A DNA stretch of 40,478 bases from Thermoplasmatota archaeon (GTDB lineage: Archaea > Thermoplasmatota > Penumbrarchaeia > Penumbrarchaeales > Penumbrarchaeaceae). Below, one piece after another: positions 23,460-32,449 of the stretch (positions are counted from its first letter, which is position 1; every line of letters starts with the position of its first letter). A program made the position numbers and the translations under genes. The notes beneath the pieces are model-generated. The model was not told where the DNA came from. It was given only the letters and a program-made list of their open reading frames with translations, and searched no databases. Where the stretch lies: the NCBI GenBank assembly GCA_025457865.1, contig JALOTP010000015.1, forward strand, positions 1-40,478, given 5' to 3'.

Positions 23460-24757
23460 TGCCTGCCCCCTTTGAGCTTTCTCCCTTTCAGCACCAGCCG
23501 GAATAGGATAGCTAGCTGGACCAGGCCGAGAAGGACCAAGGCCAGTATGCCCGCCTTCAACCATTGTACCGTACTGTCAACAGCCCCCAGGACCGCTTCC
23601 ATCGCCTTTGTCCTGCCGTCCATTATATAGATGTGGGGCGGAACGTAGCCAGAGGTGTAGTCCCCCTTGCCGATGTAACCGCCCTGGCCGGTGATGATCT
23701 CCAGCTGGCCGTCCCCGTCCACATCGGCTATGACGAGGCCCAGTATGTCCCTCCCCAGGTCGCTGGAGGTCCATTCTAGCTGGAAGGTCCTGCCGTCGAA
23801 CACCCTTATCCTTCCATCCATGTTGGAAACGACCATCTCCGGGATATCGTCACCATCTATGTCGGCCACATCGAGCCCATAGGCCTTTGGACCAATGTTG
23901 CCGCTCTTGAAGGTCCTTGAATATTCGGCTCCGTCCCATTGGTAGACATAGAGCCACCCCTCCCTGTACCTGTAGCCGGTGGACAATATGATGTCCAGGG
24001 TCCCGTCGCCATCAAGGTCGGTGACCTTGAACCCCTCAACGCAGCCTCCCAGGTCCTCGCTCTCGAACTCGACCTCAAGGGTTCTTAGGTCATAGACCCG
24101 GAAATAGCCCTCTCCCGGGACGTCGCCGAGGGCGGCCCCGCTGCAGACTATGAGCTCCCCCTCCCTGTCGTTATCAACGTCAGCTATATGGAGCTCCCTC
24201 AGTCTGCTGTTCCAGGGGTCGGGGAGGGTCCTTACCGGCTCCGAACCGTTGGGTTTGAAGAAATAGACCTGCCCCCAGCCCTGGTCGGTCTTGAACCCCG
24301 TGCCGACCAGCAGCTCATTGGCCCCGTCGCCATCCGTATCGTGGAAGTTCAGACCGTGGGCGTCCCTGTCCACCTTGGCGGCCCTCCATTCCTCCTTCTT
24401 GCTCTTCCCGTCCAAGACCCTGACGTCGCCGTCCCCGTCGCCTATGGCCAGTTCGGGCTGTTCATCATCATCGAACTGGCCCGCTTCGACCCCCCAGCAG
24501 CGGGTGCCGTACCTCTGGGACCTCCATACCACCGAGTAATCGCCTGCATTATGCTCTATGGATGTGACGTACCCCTCATAGGACCCGACGACGATCTCCA
24601 TCCTGCCGTCTATGTCAAGGTCCTCGCATATGATGGAATTGAACCTGCCCATGCCCGAACCCAGCTCGTCGGGTTCGACGGCCCCGAAGGCCAACGGCAG
24701 CCCAGGGAGGAACAGGGCCGCTGAGATGAGAGCCATGAGGGATAGGGCATATCTCAA
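23456..24757 (-). CDS. Secreted FG-GAP/VCBS beta-propeller with C-terminal anchor
   Basis: 433 residues. Residues 1-25 are a signal peptide (ALSLMALISAALFLPGLPLA). The body has about seven repeats ending in calcium-type loops: EDLDIDGRMEI, FDDDEQPEL, DTDGDGANEL, DVDNDREGEL, DLDGDGTLDI, DIDGDDIPEM and DVDGDGQLEI, forming one propeller. Residues ~402-424 are a membrane helix followed by LKGRKLKGGRH. The start is TTG 24757, overlapping the previous stop as TTGA, eight bases after GGAGG. This family often serves as integrin-like ligand-binding or calcium-stabilised scaffold domains. Here it is cotranscribed with three other propellers and a polyferredoxin. Confidence 0.85.
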   Translation of the reverse strand: MRYALSLMALISAALFLPGLPLAFGAVEPDELGSGMGRFNSIICEDLDIDGRMEIVVGSYEGYVTSIEHNAGDYSVVWRSQRYGTRCWGVEAGQFDDDEQPELAIGDGDGDVRVLDGKSKKEEWRAAKVDRDAHGLNFHDTDGDGANELLVGTGFKTDQGWGQVYFFKPNGSEPVRTLPDPWNSRLRELHIADVDNDREGELIVCSGAALGDVPGEGYFRVYDLRTLEVEFESEDLGGCVEGFKVTDLDGDGTLDIILSTGYRYREGWLYVYQWDGAEYSRTFKSGNIGPKAYGLDVADIDGDDIPEMVVSNMDGRIRVFDGRTFQLEWTSSDLGRDILGLVIADVDGDGQLEIITGQGGYIGKGDYTSGYVPPHIYIMDGRTKAMEAVLGAVDSTVQWLKAGILALVLLGLVQLAILFRLVLKGRKLKGGRH

Positions 24758-25971
24758 TCCCGTCTCCTCCTGAGCTCTTTGATGGCCGGTATGAAGATGA
24801 CGATCGTAACGGCAGTACCTATGAGGACCATGGCCCCTATGGTCAGGGGTCCTATGTCAAAGTCGTCGTCGGAAAGACCGCTGCCGGTGAAAGAGTACAT
24901 TATCACCGTATGGGACTTTCCAAGGCCGGATACGAGCATCCGCCCGTCGGGGGACCATCTCGCGGACATGACCATGGCATGCTGGACCATGCCCTCCTTT
25001 AGGACCTTGAGCTCGGTCCCGGTCCTCAGGTCCCTGACCTTTAGCGTGAGGTCCACCCCGCCGGTGGCTGCGAGCTCTTCCGTCGGATGGATGTCAACAG
25101 ACCTCACGCAGTTGTGGTCCGACCATGACATTAGCTCCTCCAGTGTGGTCGAGTTCCATACCTTGACCTTGTAGTCCCTGGACCCGGTCATCAGCATGGA
25201 ACCGTCGGGGCTCCAGTCCACATCAAGGGCCCCTGAGGTATGCCCCTTTCCGCTCCTCAGCTCGATTCCCTCCGGGAATGACCAGAGGCGGAGCGTCCTG
25301 TCATCGGAGGCCGTAGCGAGCCTTGTCCCGTTGGGGGACCACCTGACACTGAGGACGCCGTCCTTGTGACCCGTGAGCACCTTGACGACCTCGAAGGAGG
25401 AGAGGTCCCAGATGAAGGTCAGGTTCTCGCCCATGTTGTTGGGGACCACCTTGTCCCTTCCGGAACCGGAGGCAAGGTATCTGCCGTCCGGGGAGAAATC
25501 GAGACAGAGGACGGAACCCTGGTGTCCCCTGAGCGTTCTTAGGAGCTCCCATGTCCCGGTATCGTAGAGCGTTATCTCCCTGGTATCGCCCCCGACGGCC
25601 AGTATGTTGCCGTCCGGGGAGAAGGAACAGGCGCGCATGGGCAAGGTCCCCTCGGGAGAATAACCGTCGCACCGGGTGGTCCCCGTATCCTGCACCAGAA
25701 CGGTCCTCACCCCACCGTCGGTCGCGTTAAGGACCACGCAGGTCGTATCGAAGAAACAGCAGGCGACCATGGAGCCGTCCGGCGACCAGTCAAGCTTCCA
25801 GAATGTGGCATCGGACCCGGTCCTCTCGTACTCCCAGACGATGGAAAGCTTGCCCGGGTCGAGCCCCTGCGGGTCCGATGAGGCAGCAGTGGTGGTCGAG
25901 AGGGGCAGGAGGACCAGCATGAGGATGGCAAGGAGCGATGCAGATGGGCCCAGGGAACGAAAGTCATTCAT
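24754..25971 (-). CDS. Secreted WD40 beta-propeller with C-terminal anchor
   Basis: 405 residues. Residues 1-29 are a signal peptide. About seven WD40 repeats follow, with classic endings such as FSPDGRYLASGSGRDK, WSPNGTRLATASDDRTLRLW and WSPDGSMLMTGSRDYKVKVW. Residues ~375-398 are a membrane helix with the tail KELRRRRD. WD40 domains are usually cytoplasmic protein-binding platforms, so a signal peptide with a C-terminal anchor placing one outside the cell is notable. The ATG overlaps the previous stop (ATGA) and sits five bases behind AGGAGGTG, the strongest ribosome binding site in the operon. No enzyme activity is suggested. Confidence 0.85.
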   Translation of the reverse strand: MNDFRSLGPSASLLAILMLVLLPLSTTTAASSDPQGLDPGKLSIVWEYERTGSDATFWKLDWSPDGSMVACCFFDTTCVVLNATDGGVRTVLVQDTGTTRCDGYSPEGTLPMRACSFSPDGNILAVGGDTREITLYDTGTWELLRTLRGHQGSVLCLDFSPDGRYLASGSGRDKVVPNNMGENLTFIWDLSSFEVVKVLTGHKDGVLSVRWSPNGTRLATASDDRTLRLWSFPEGIELRSGKGHTSGALDVDWSPDGSMLMTGSRDYKVKVWNSTTLEELMSWSDHNCVRSVDIHPTEELAATGGVDLTLKVRDLRTGTELKVLKEGMVQHAMVMSARWSPDGRMLVSGLGKSHTVIMYSFTGSGLSDDDFDIGPLTIGAMVLIGTAVTIVIFIPAIKELRRRRD

Positions 25972-27674
25972 CTTTGCACCTCCTTTCGGACCTTCCTGAA
26001 AAGCAGCGTGAGACCTATGAGAGCGGTAAGTATGATGGCGTTCAAAAGAAGGAGCCCGACGAAACCTGCTATGTAATAGGGTCTTTGCGGGTCCACATAG
26101 CTAAGCCCCTCGTCCGTCGTATCACCTTCTGCGGGCTCGACGACCAACGTTATGGACGCCCTGCCCGTCGTGAGGCCGGAGCGGGAAGCCTCGACGGTCA
26201 TTATAACGGTCGATCTCGAGGAGACAGGAGGAGGCAGGAAATGGACCTCCAGCCTTCCGTCGGTACCGCTTACGAAAGACCCTTCGTACGGTGTTATACC
26301 GTCCTTAGAGACAGAACCTGCCGAAAGGCTGAAAACGACATCGGCCCCATGGACAGGAAAAGCGTCGCTGTCTTTGAGGGTGACGGCCATCTTCAGCGTC
26401 TGGTTGGAAAGAAGCTCGGTCCTGTCGGTCTCCAGGGTGACCTTGATCCCGGGAGGCAGCATTCCCGCGCAGTGGACCGACCTGTCCGACGACCCGTAGA
26501 AGACGGAGCCGTTCAAGACCACCGGGGAGGAGTAGATGTAGCCTTTGGCGGAGACGTTCCACAGTTCGGAGCCGTCCGTCGCGTTCAGGCAGAACATCCG
26601 GTAATGCTCGTCGTCCGAGCCCACTAGGACCTTGCCGTCCGCAATGAACGGGGAGGACCCTCCCTGGAACCCGTGCAGGTCTGTCCTGAAGAGCAGCTCG
26701 TCATCCGAGATGCTTCCGTCGCCGTTCGGATCCTTGGCAGGGACGCACCATAGGTATCTGTAGGTTGTGAAATAGACCCGTCCATCCTTGATGTTGGGGG
26801 TCGAATAGCCCGCGTCATCGCAGAAGAATTCCCATATTATGCTCAGGTCATCCGGGTCCAGGCAGAGCAGCTCCCTCTGCTCGCCGGTGCAGATGTAGAG
26901 CATATCGTTCACCAGGGCTGCGGAGGAATAGACCTCGGCGTTGTCGTTCAAGTACAGATCCCTTACCAGTTTTCCGGTGGCCATGCTCAGAGAGTAGAAC
27001 CCTTTGCCTATGTCGCCTATGTGGACCAGACCTCTTTTTAGGTCAAGGCAGGGGGATGCCCAGATATCCCTGTCGCTGACCTTCTCCGACCAGACATGGG
27101 CTCCTTCCACGGTAAGGCAATGGACCGTGCCGGACAGCTCCGCAAAGTAGATGCGACCTTCGTTGACATGGGCGGAAGAGATGACCTTGTCCGAACAGGT
27201 GAAGTTCCATATGAGCCGGGGTTGGGCGCTGGAACCGGGTTCGGGGAGCGATATGCAGTAGAACTGGCGGTCGAAGGAGCCGAAATAGGCCCTGTCCCCT
27301 CGGACCAGTGCCGTTGCCTGGATGGACCCGTCTGTCCTGAACTTCCAGTTCAGCGACCCTGATGCCGGGTCAAGACAGTAGAGCCATCCGTCGTCGGAGC
27401 CTATGAGGAGGCCTCCGTAGTAGAACACGGGTGATGAATAGATCTGGTCCCCTGTCTGGAAGGACCAGATGGGCTCACCATTATACGGGACATTTTCATC
27501 ATCGATCGGAGCGCTGTTCTGAGGGTCGCCCCTCCACTCGGACCATGTGGTCGAATGGACGGAAGAAATGGATGTAAGAAAAAAAACGGATGTCAGCAGG
27601 AGGGCCAGGGCTGTCCCTTGACCAGAAAATGGTGTGGACCTGCTGCCCTCTTTACCAGATATCCTATGCCACAT
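25968..27674 (-). CDS. Secreted PQQ-type beta-propeller with Ig-like domain and C-terminal anchor
   Basis: About 568 residues from ATG 27674. Residues ~22-42 are the signal peptide core. The blade pattern (PVFYYGGLLIGSDDGWLYCLD, seen in two parts, then NWKFRTDG) repeats about seven times to residue ~425; it is the PQQ-like (PQQ_2) propeller. An EF-like loop PNGDGSISDDE lies inside. Residues ~430-520 are an invasin-type Ig-like domain. A membrane helix and tail RKVRKEVQR end the protein. Whether PQQ is bound cannot be told; many such propellers (BamB-like) are scaffolds. TTG at 27680 is an alternative start six bases upstream. A TATA-like word around 27699-27707 may give an internal promoter. 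Confidence 0.8.
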   Translation of the reverse strand: MWHRISGKEGSRSTPFSGQGTALALLLTSVFFLTSISSVHSTTWSEWRGDPQNSAPIDDENVPYNGEPIWSFQTGDQIYSSPVFYYGGLLIGSDDGWLYCLDPASGSLNWKFRTDGSIQATALVRGDRAYFGSFDRQFYCISLPEPGSSAQPRLIWNFTCSDKVISSAHVNEGRIYFAELSGTVHCLTVEGAHVWSEKVSDRDIWASPCLDLKRGLVHIGDIGKGFYSLSMATGKLVRDLYLNDNAEVYSSAALVNDMLYICTGEQRELLCLDPDDLSIIWEFFCDDAGYSTPNIKDGRVYFTTYRYLWCVPAKDPNGDGSISDDELLFRTDLHGFQGGSSPFIADGKVLVGSDDEHYRMFCLNATDGSELWNVSAKGYIYSSPVVLNGSVFYGSSDRSVHCAGMLPPGIKVTLETDRTELLSNQTLKMAVTLKDSDAFPVHGADVVFSLSAGSVSKDGITPYEGSFVSGTDGRLEVHFLPPPVSSRSTVIMTVEASRSGLTTGRASITLVVEPAEGDTTDEGLSYVDPQRPYYIAGFVGLLLLNAIILTALIGLTLLFRKVRKEVQR

Positions 27675-27706
27675 TCTCAAGTGACTTTAAAATCATCAGT
27701 TGATAA

Positions 27707-29038
27707 TTAAGTCTTGCGGGGGCGGTCCCGACAGTAGGATGGTCGGATGACCTTGATATATGTTAGAATTATTATGACCATTATCGGAATGCCTATGATC
27801 AGGACGGATATGGTTATGATCATCCAAAGTGGGACCCTTGTTTTTTCGTCAAGATCATCGTCATTGTCATCGGTCTCCCTTATGGAAATGGCAAATAGGT
27901 TCCCATACGGATCCCCGAAAAGGACCGATCCCCCGATGCAAGTCGGGGAGATATCTTCGGCATTCCCCAGTTCGAACCCCCTCGTAACGCTGCCGTTCGA
28001 AACATCGAGGAAGAACAGACCGTCACCTGTCGTCACGGCCACTACGTCCCTGAAGAGGAGCGGGGAGCTCTCTAAGGGTCCCTTACCCATCTCCCTAGAC
28101 CATTTGACCGTTCCGTTGTTCCCGGTCAGCAAATAGATGCGTCCATCATTGCAGCCTACGGCAACCCTTCCCCCGAGCACGGCAGGAGAGGAGTAAACGT
28201 CATCCGGCAGGCTCGTGTTCCAGACCTCGCTGCCGTCGTTCAGGTCCAGACAGAAGAGCTTTCTGTCGTATGAGCCGAAGAACACATTCCCTCCGCTTAT
28301 GGATGGGGATGACGGTATGTAGGCCGTCCTGAACCGCCAGACGACATCGCCCGTCATGGCATCAAGGCAGTTCATGGTCCCGTCGCACGCACCGAAGAGG
28401 ACGACGGTCCGCCCGTTGAGCTCTGCAAGCCCGGGCGTCGTGTGGATGAACCCATCACATCCAGGATAGGTCCACTTCACCGTCCCGTTCCCCGAGTAGA
28501 GGCAGTAGAAGGATGAGTCGTAAGAGCCGAAATATATCAGACCCGAGCTCTCCTTGGGGGATGAGAATATCCGTCCACCGGAAGGGTTCTTCCAGGACCA
28601 TTGGACCTTGCCTTTGGCCGCCTCTAACCTCACGACCAGGCCCTCGGAGGTCGCGGCAATGACAGAGCTGCCATCCTCTATGATGAGAGGTGCGGCGTCC
28701 ATGGTCCCACCGAGCTCCCTGGACCAGACCGTCCTGCCATCCTCCGCATCCAATCTGAACAATGTGCCGTTCAGGGTTCCCGCATAGAGCCCGTTCCCGT
28801 AACCTGTGACGGATGTCGTGATCCCGGAAGGGAGCACTTTGCTCCAGTTGAGGACAGGTTCCCAGCCTTCAGGGACCAGCATAACGTCCCTGCTGCCTGG
28901 ATTCTCGGGACCGCCCCTGAAGTCGGGCCAGGCCATGTTCGTTGGATTGGACGCTGCCCCGGATGGCAAGGATGCCATCAGGAGCAGCAACGCTGCAAAG
29001 ACAGAAACTGCCAGTAGGTCTCCCGGGACCTGACCCAT
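27707..29038 (-). CDS. Secreted PQQ-type beta-propeller with C-terminal anchor
   Basis: 443 residues. Residues 1-29 are a signal peptide. The rest to ~385 is a PQQ_2-type propeller, with repeats such as GLYAGTLNGTLFRLDAEDG, GLIYFGSYDSSFYCLYSG and NVFFGSYDRKLFCLDLNDG. Several N-glycosylation sequons (NGT, NGS, NTS) fit an external location in archaea. A membrane helix (~403-427) and tail RPSYCRDRPRKT close the protein. It shares its fold with the next gene but lacks the Ig-like domain. A GGAGG lies 17 bases ahead of the ATG, too far to be ideal; an in-frame TGA rules out an earlier start. Confidence 0.8.
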   Translation of the reverse strand: MGQVPGDLLAVSVFAALLLLMASLPSGAASNPTNMAWPDFRGGPENPGSRDVMLVPEGWEPVLNWSKVLPSGITTSVTGYGNGLYAGTLNGTLFRLDAEDGRTVWSRELGGTMDAAPLIIEDGSSVIAATSEGLVVRLEAAKGKVQWSWKNPSGGRIFSSPKESSGLIYFGSYDSSFYCLYSGNGTVKWTYPGCDGFIHTTPGLAELNGRTVVLFGACDGTMNCLDAMTGDVVWRFRTAYIPSSPSISGGNVFFGSYDRKLFCLDLNDGSEVWNTSLPDDVYSSPAVLGGRVAVGCNDGRIYLLTGNNGTVKWSREMGKGPLESSPLLFRDVVAVTTGDGLFFLDVSNGSVTRGFELGNAEDISPTCIGGSVLFGDPYGNLFAISIRETDDNDDDLDEKTRVPLWMIITISVLIIGIPIMVIIILTYIKVIRPSYCRDRPRKT

Positions 29039-29087
29039 GGGTCATGCATCCCCCTCCTGGGAGATAATCGTTGTGAGCGAATGACGT

Positions 29088-32000
29088 TCAATCCCTTACG
29101 ACCAGTCCTGTGAACCCCTTCACGGCAAGCCATGCGCTCAGCATGGAGATGATGGCCGTGAAGACCGCAAATGCCAGGGTCATCGATATCAGGCCCGGCA
29201 TCCCGCCCGCACCGGCATCGGCAGAGACCGCGTGCGATAGCACAGGGAATGATATCAGGGAGCATACCACTGCAGATATGACCGAGGCCGATATGACAGC
29301 TAGGTTGACGGAGGTGAGATGGATGAAGGTCCGCCTCCTGTCGAAACCGACGGCCCTCAGGACGGACAGCTCCCTGGATAATGAGACGACCCTTGAGTGG
29401 ACGAAGGCAAAGGATGATACCGTCGCCGTGAAAAGGCCCAAAAGGAGCAGGTCCCTGAACAGGTCAAGGTAGGACAGTTCTCCCTCAAGGTTCTCCCTAG
29501 CGAGCTCCCTTGTGGACCTGATCCTCAACGAGCCGCCCGGCAGGGCCCTTTCCATCTCGGCTTCGAATTTGGCATCCACAGTTCCCTGGACATCCACCAG
29601 GACCATCCTGACGCCGGCAATGGACGGGAACATGGCGAGCAGGTGCTCCCTTGACATGACGAAGGTCCCCGTCAGGACCGATGGGGACAGGATGCCTATG
29701 ACAGTAAGCTCGACCTCATCACCGTTCTCCATCCCTATGGTAAAGACATCTCCGAGCCCCTTACCGTATATCCAGACAAGGGTGTTCTGGTCCACGAGGA
29801 TCGGGACCTTACCGTCGATATCCTCAGAGAGTCCGCTCCATGCCTTCTCATCCGATCCGAACGAACCGTCCCTTTCCAGGAGTTTGAACCCTTTCCAGTC
29901 CGCGGTCCTGTTGCCCACGCCTATGAGCCTGGGCGGATAGATAGCGTTGATGTTCGTGCAGGTGCCACCCTCCGACCCCACTGTGAAGAGGGGGACGGCC
30001 CTGATGCCGGGATGGACCCCCGCTGTGGCTGCCTGGACGTCGCCGGAGAACGGTACGGACAGTTCTATGATGAGCTCGTAACCCCCGCCGTAGCTCGATG
30101 AGAGCGCTCTATCGCTATCCAGGAGGGTCCCTGAGACGGCGGTCATGGACAGGACCAATGAGAGAGTAAGGGCGATGACCGCACCTGCCAGGGGGTATCT
30201 CGCAGGTCTCCTGGAAAGCTCGGATGAGAGCAGAAGGGACTGACCGGATGAGCGGACGACCGGGACCGCAAGGAGAATAAGTGAGGCGAACCCAGCAGAT
30301 AGAGCTGCTGTGGATATGATGAAGAGCGCCTCCACAGGGAGCTGTCCGGGACCGGCCCAGAGAAGCATCAGAAGGGCAAGGCCAAAGACCATGGTCAACA
30401 AGGAGAGAGCGCCCCACGAGAGCTTCTTCCACCGTCCGGTCATGGAAGCGTCCTCGCCCCTGAGGTTCTTCACTGGGACCTTGCCGGAATGGAGCAGGGA
30501 CAGGACCAGCGAGGCAAGAAGGGAGAGCGAGAACCCAGCAAGAACAGAGGTCAGAACGGTGGTCACTGAGAATGAGAACGGGACCCGGGCGTTCTCAACG
30601 GTCGTTGACCAGATGGAGGAGAGCCCGGCGGAGAAGAACGATCCCAACAGAGCCCCGGATATGACCCCGAGAAGGGCCCCTAATAGCAATGATGGTATTC
30701 CGCTCCAGACGAACGATGCGGCCATCACCCTTTTGGGAGCTCCGACCGCCCGCAGGATGGAGAGCTCCTCTAGCCGTCCTATGAAGAGGTCCCTTTCAAG
30801 GGAGAAGAGGACGAAGATTGAGGCTGCCATGAAGGGTATGCCGAAGGTCAGGAACATGGGCGGGAATATCTCTAGGCCTCTGGAGGAAGAGAGGGCCCTT
30901 TCCCGCAGGTCAAGGACCATCATACCGGCCTCTTTGGCTCCAACAAGACCGTCCAGGTCCTCTGCCAGGTCCTCAGGCGGGTCCGGGAACCAGACCGCAG
31001 TGGTGTTCCCGTAGTGGACCTGCCACATCTCCCTTGCATCCTCAAGTGATATGAATGCCTTGGGAGAGGTCCTGAGCTCATCCCAGTATGCCCGGTCCTC
31101 TTCACCTATGAGGTCAAGGTCAATGTCGAAGGATGGGTCCCAGTCGGAGCAGGACGCTGCCTCTGTTATGCCCGGGATAGGGGGCATGAGCGAGGGTTCT
31201 GCCGCCAGTCCCCCCCGGGGAACGATATCCCTCACCACGAAGCTCCTGTTCCCCTCCACCAGTGTCCCGAGCTCCGTGAGCCTCCTGTAGCGAAGCTCCA
31301 AAGTATCCCCCAGGGTGATATTCAGTCGGTCCCTGAGCCACTCGCCAACGGCGATACCGCCGCGTCCCAGGTCGTTTTCCATGCCCGTTACGACCGAATA
31401 GGGAACAGACCCGCTTCTACCTTCTATGGAGTCAACGAAGTATGACAGGGTCGGGATATGCTCCCCGACCGTACCTAGGCCCTCAGGCATTTGGAAGAAC
31501 ACATCATCGCTCCAGAGCATGGAGCCTCCTGCGCTCTCCGCCCTCCCTATGCTCATCCCTGCTGCATCGAGATCGACCGCCCCATCGAGGACACCCTTGA
31601 CCCTTTCGACGCTGCCGCCTAGGCCGAGGTCGAGAAGGAACCTGTCGCTCCTGCCGTTCCATCCAAGCCTGAAGGAGACCATGGAGAGGTTGGCTATGAG
31701 GACAGCGGGCGCCTCCGAGCGGGCATCCTCCCTGAAATGGCCCCACCCGACATCCTTCAGGACCTCCCTTACGGTGAGGTTGATCCTTACGGTAGCGTCC
31801 TTGCTCATACCTAGCAGGCTCCTGGCCGAAAGGGCGTTATTGGCAAGCTCCAACAGGATCCAGTCCCCTTCCTTGGCACCGCTCGACCTGGAGAGCTCCT
31901 CGTTCACGTAGCACTCGGTCCATTCTGGCATCCTGTCGAGCTTCTCTCCGTCGGTGCTCCTTAGCGGTGAGAGGTCCAAGGCCCTATCGTCAAGGGCCAA

Positions 32001-32426
32001 CAGCCTGATATCGGTCCGTTCTCCGGTCCCTTCGGACCTGCCCTGGGCATCTCTCTGGATGATGGGGGCCCAGGCATTGATATCCGATCCGGAGATGGAG
32101 GAGAGCCTTTCCATCAGACCATCATCCATGGGACCGTTCGAGGTGATGGATGCATCACAACCTGACAGGTTCCTGTCCGTGTTCTCTCTGACCATGAGCT
32201 CCAGGCTGTCGCCCACCGAGAGGGAGGCCAGGACCACGGAAACGACCAGGGCCGTGGGTATGGCCCTGACCAGGCCCTCAATGGGTCTTCTTAGGGAGGT
32301 CCTGAGCCCCTGAAGGACGCCAATTCCCCGCCTTCTCCCCGAGAGGGTGACCAGGAGCAGCCCGGCCGTGGATATCAGGGCAAGACAGGATGCGGATAGC
32401 AGCAGGAGAGCGGATAAGGACCCCAT
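29088..32426 (-). CDS. FtsX/MacB-type ABC permease, large, two FtsX domains
   Basis: 1112 residues. N-terminal helix, a second helix at ~55-72, a large external domain (~75-525), then three helices with ELSILRAVGAPKRVM (~565-580), the FtsX cytoplasmic signature. A middle helix block (~690-790) leads to a second external domain and three more helices with ELSVLRAVGFDRRRTF near 1030. This duplicated layout matches permeases of the LolC/E-MacB-YknZ superfamily, which couple an ATPase to work on the outer side of the membrane. No ATP-binding subunit gene is in the window, so its ATPase must be encoded elsewhere. It is the first gene of the operon. A TATA-like box at 32450-32458 predicts a leaderless mRNA. 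Confidence 0.8.
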   Translation of the reverse strand: MGSLSALLLLSASCLALISTAGLLLVTLSGRRRGIGVLQGLRTSLRRPIEGLVRAIPTALVVSVVLASLSVGDSLELMVRENTDRNLSGCDASITSNGPMDDGLMERLSSISGSDINAWAPIIQRDAQGRSEGTGERTDIRLLALDDRALDLSPLRSTDGEKLDRMPEWTECYVNEELSRSSGAKEGDWILLELANNALSARSLLGMSKDATVRINLTVREVLKDVGWGHFREDARSEAPAVLIANLSMVSFRLGWNGRSDRFLLDLGLGGSVERVKGVLDGAVDLDAAGMSIGRAESAGGSMLWSDDVFFQMPEGLGTVGEHIPTLSYFVDSIEGRSGSVPYSVVTGMENDLGRGGIAVGEWLRDRLNITLGDTLELRYRRLTELGTLVEGNRSFVVRDIVPRGGLAAEPSLMPPIPGITEAASCSDWDPSFDIDLDLIGEEDRAYWDELRTSPKAFISLEDAREMWQVHYGNTTAVWFPDPPEDLAEDLDGLVGAKEAGMMVLDLRERALSSSRGLEIFPPMFLTFGIPFMAASIFVLFSLERDLFIGRLEELSILRAVGAPKRVMAASFVWSGIPSLLLGALLGVISGALLGSFFSAGLSSIWSTTVENARVPFSFSVTTVLTSVLAGFSLSLLASLVLSLLHSGKVPVKNLRGEDASMTGRWKKLSWGALSLLTMVFGLALLMLLWAGPGQLPVEALFIISTAALSAGFASLILLAVPVVRSSGQSLLLSSELSRRPARYPLAGAVIALTLSLVLSMTAVSGTLLDSDRALSSSYGGGYELIIELSVPFSGDVQAATAGVHPGIRAVPLFTVGSEGGTCTNINAIYPPRLIGVGNRTADWKGFKLLERDGSFGSDEKAWSGLSEDIDGKVPILVDQNTLVWIYGKGLGDVFTIGMENGDEVELTVIGILSPSVLTGTFVMSREHLLAMFPSIAGVRMVLVDVQGTVDAKFEAEMERALPGGSLRIRSTRELARENLEGELSYLDLFRDLLLLGLFTATVSSFAFVHSRVVSLSRELSVLRAVGFDRRRTFIHLTSVNLAVISASVISAVVCSLISFPVLSHAVSADAGAGGMPGLISMTLAFAVFTAIISMLSAWLAVKGFTGLVVRD

Positions 32427-32449
32427 CGCGGGGCTTATACACTTAGTAG

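Noticed and set aside
22482-23564. Longer start (ATG 23564) for the polyferredoxin
   Set aside because: It would overlap the FG-GAP gene by more than 100 bases and add a Pro/Gly-rich tail not seen in NapH-like proteins; the TTGA overlap at 23456-23459 is more natural.
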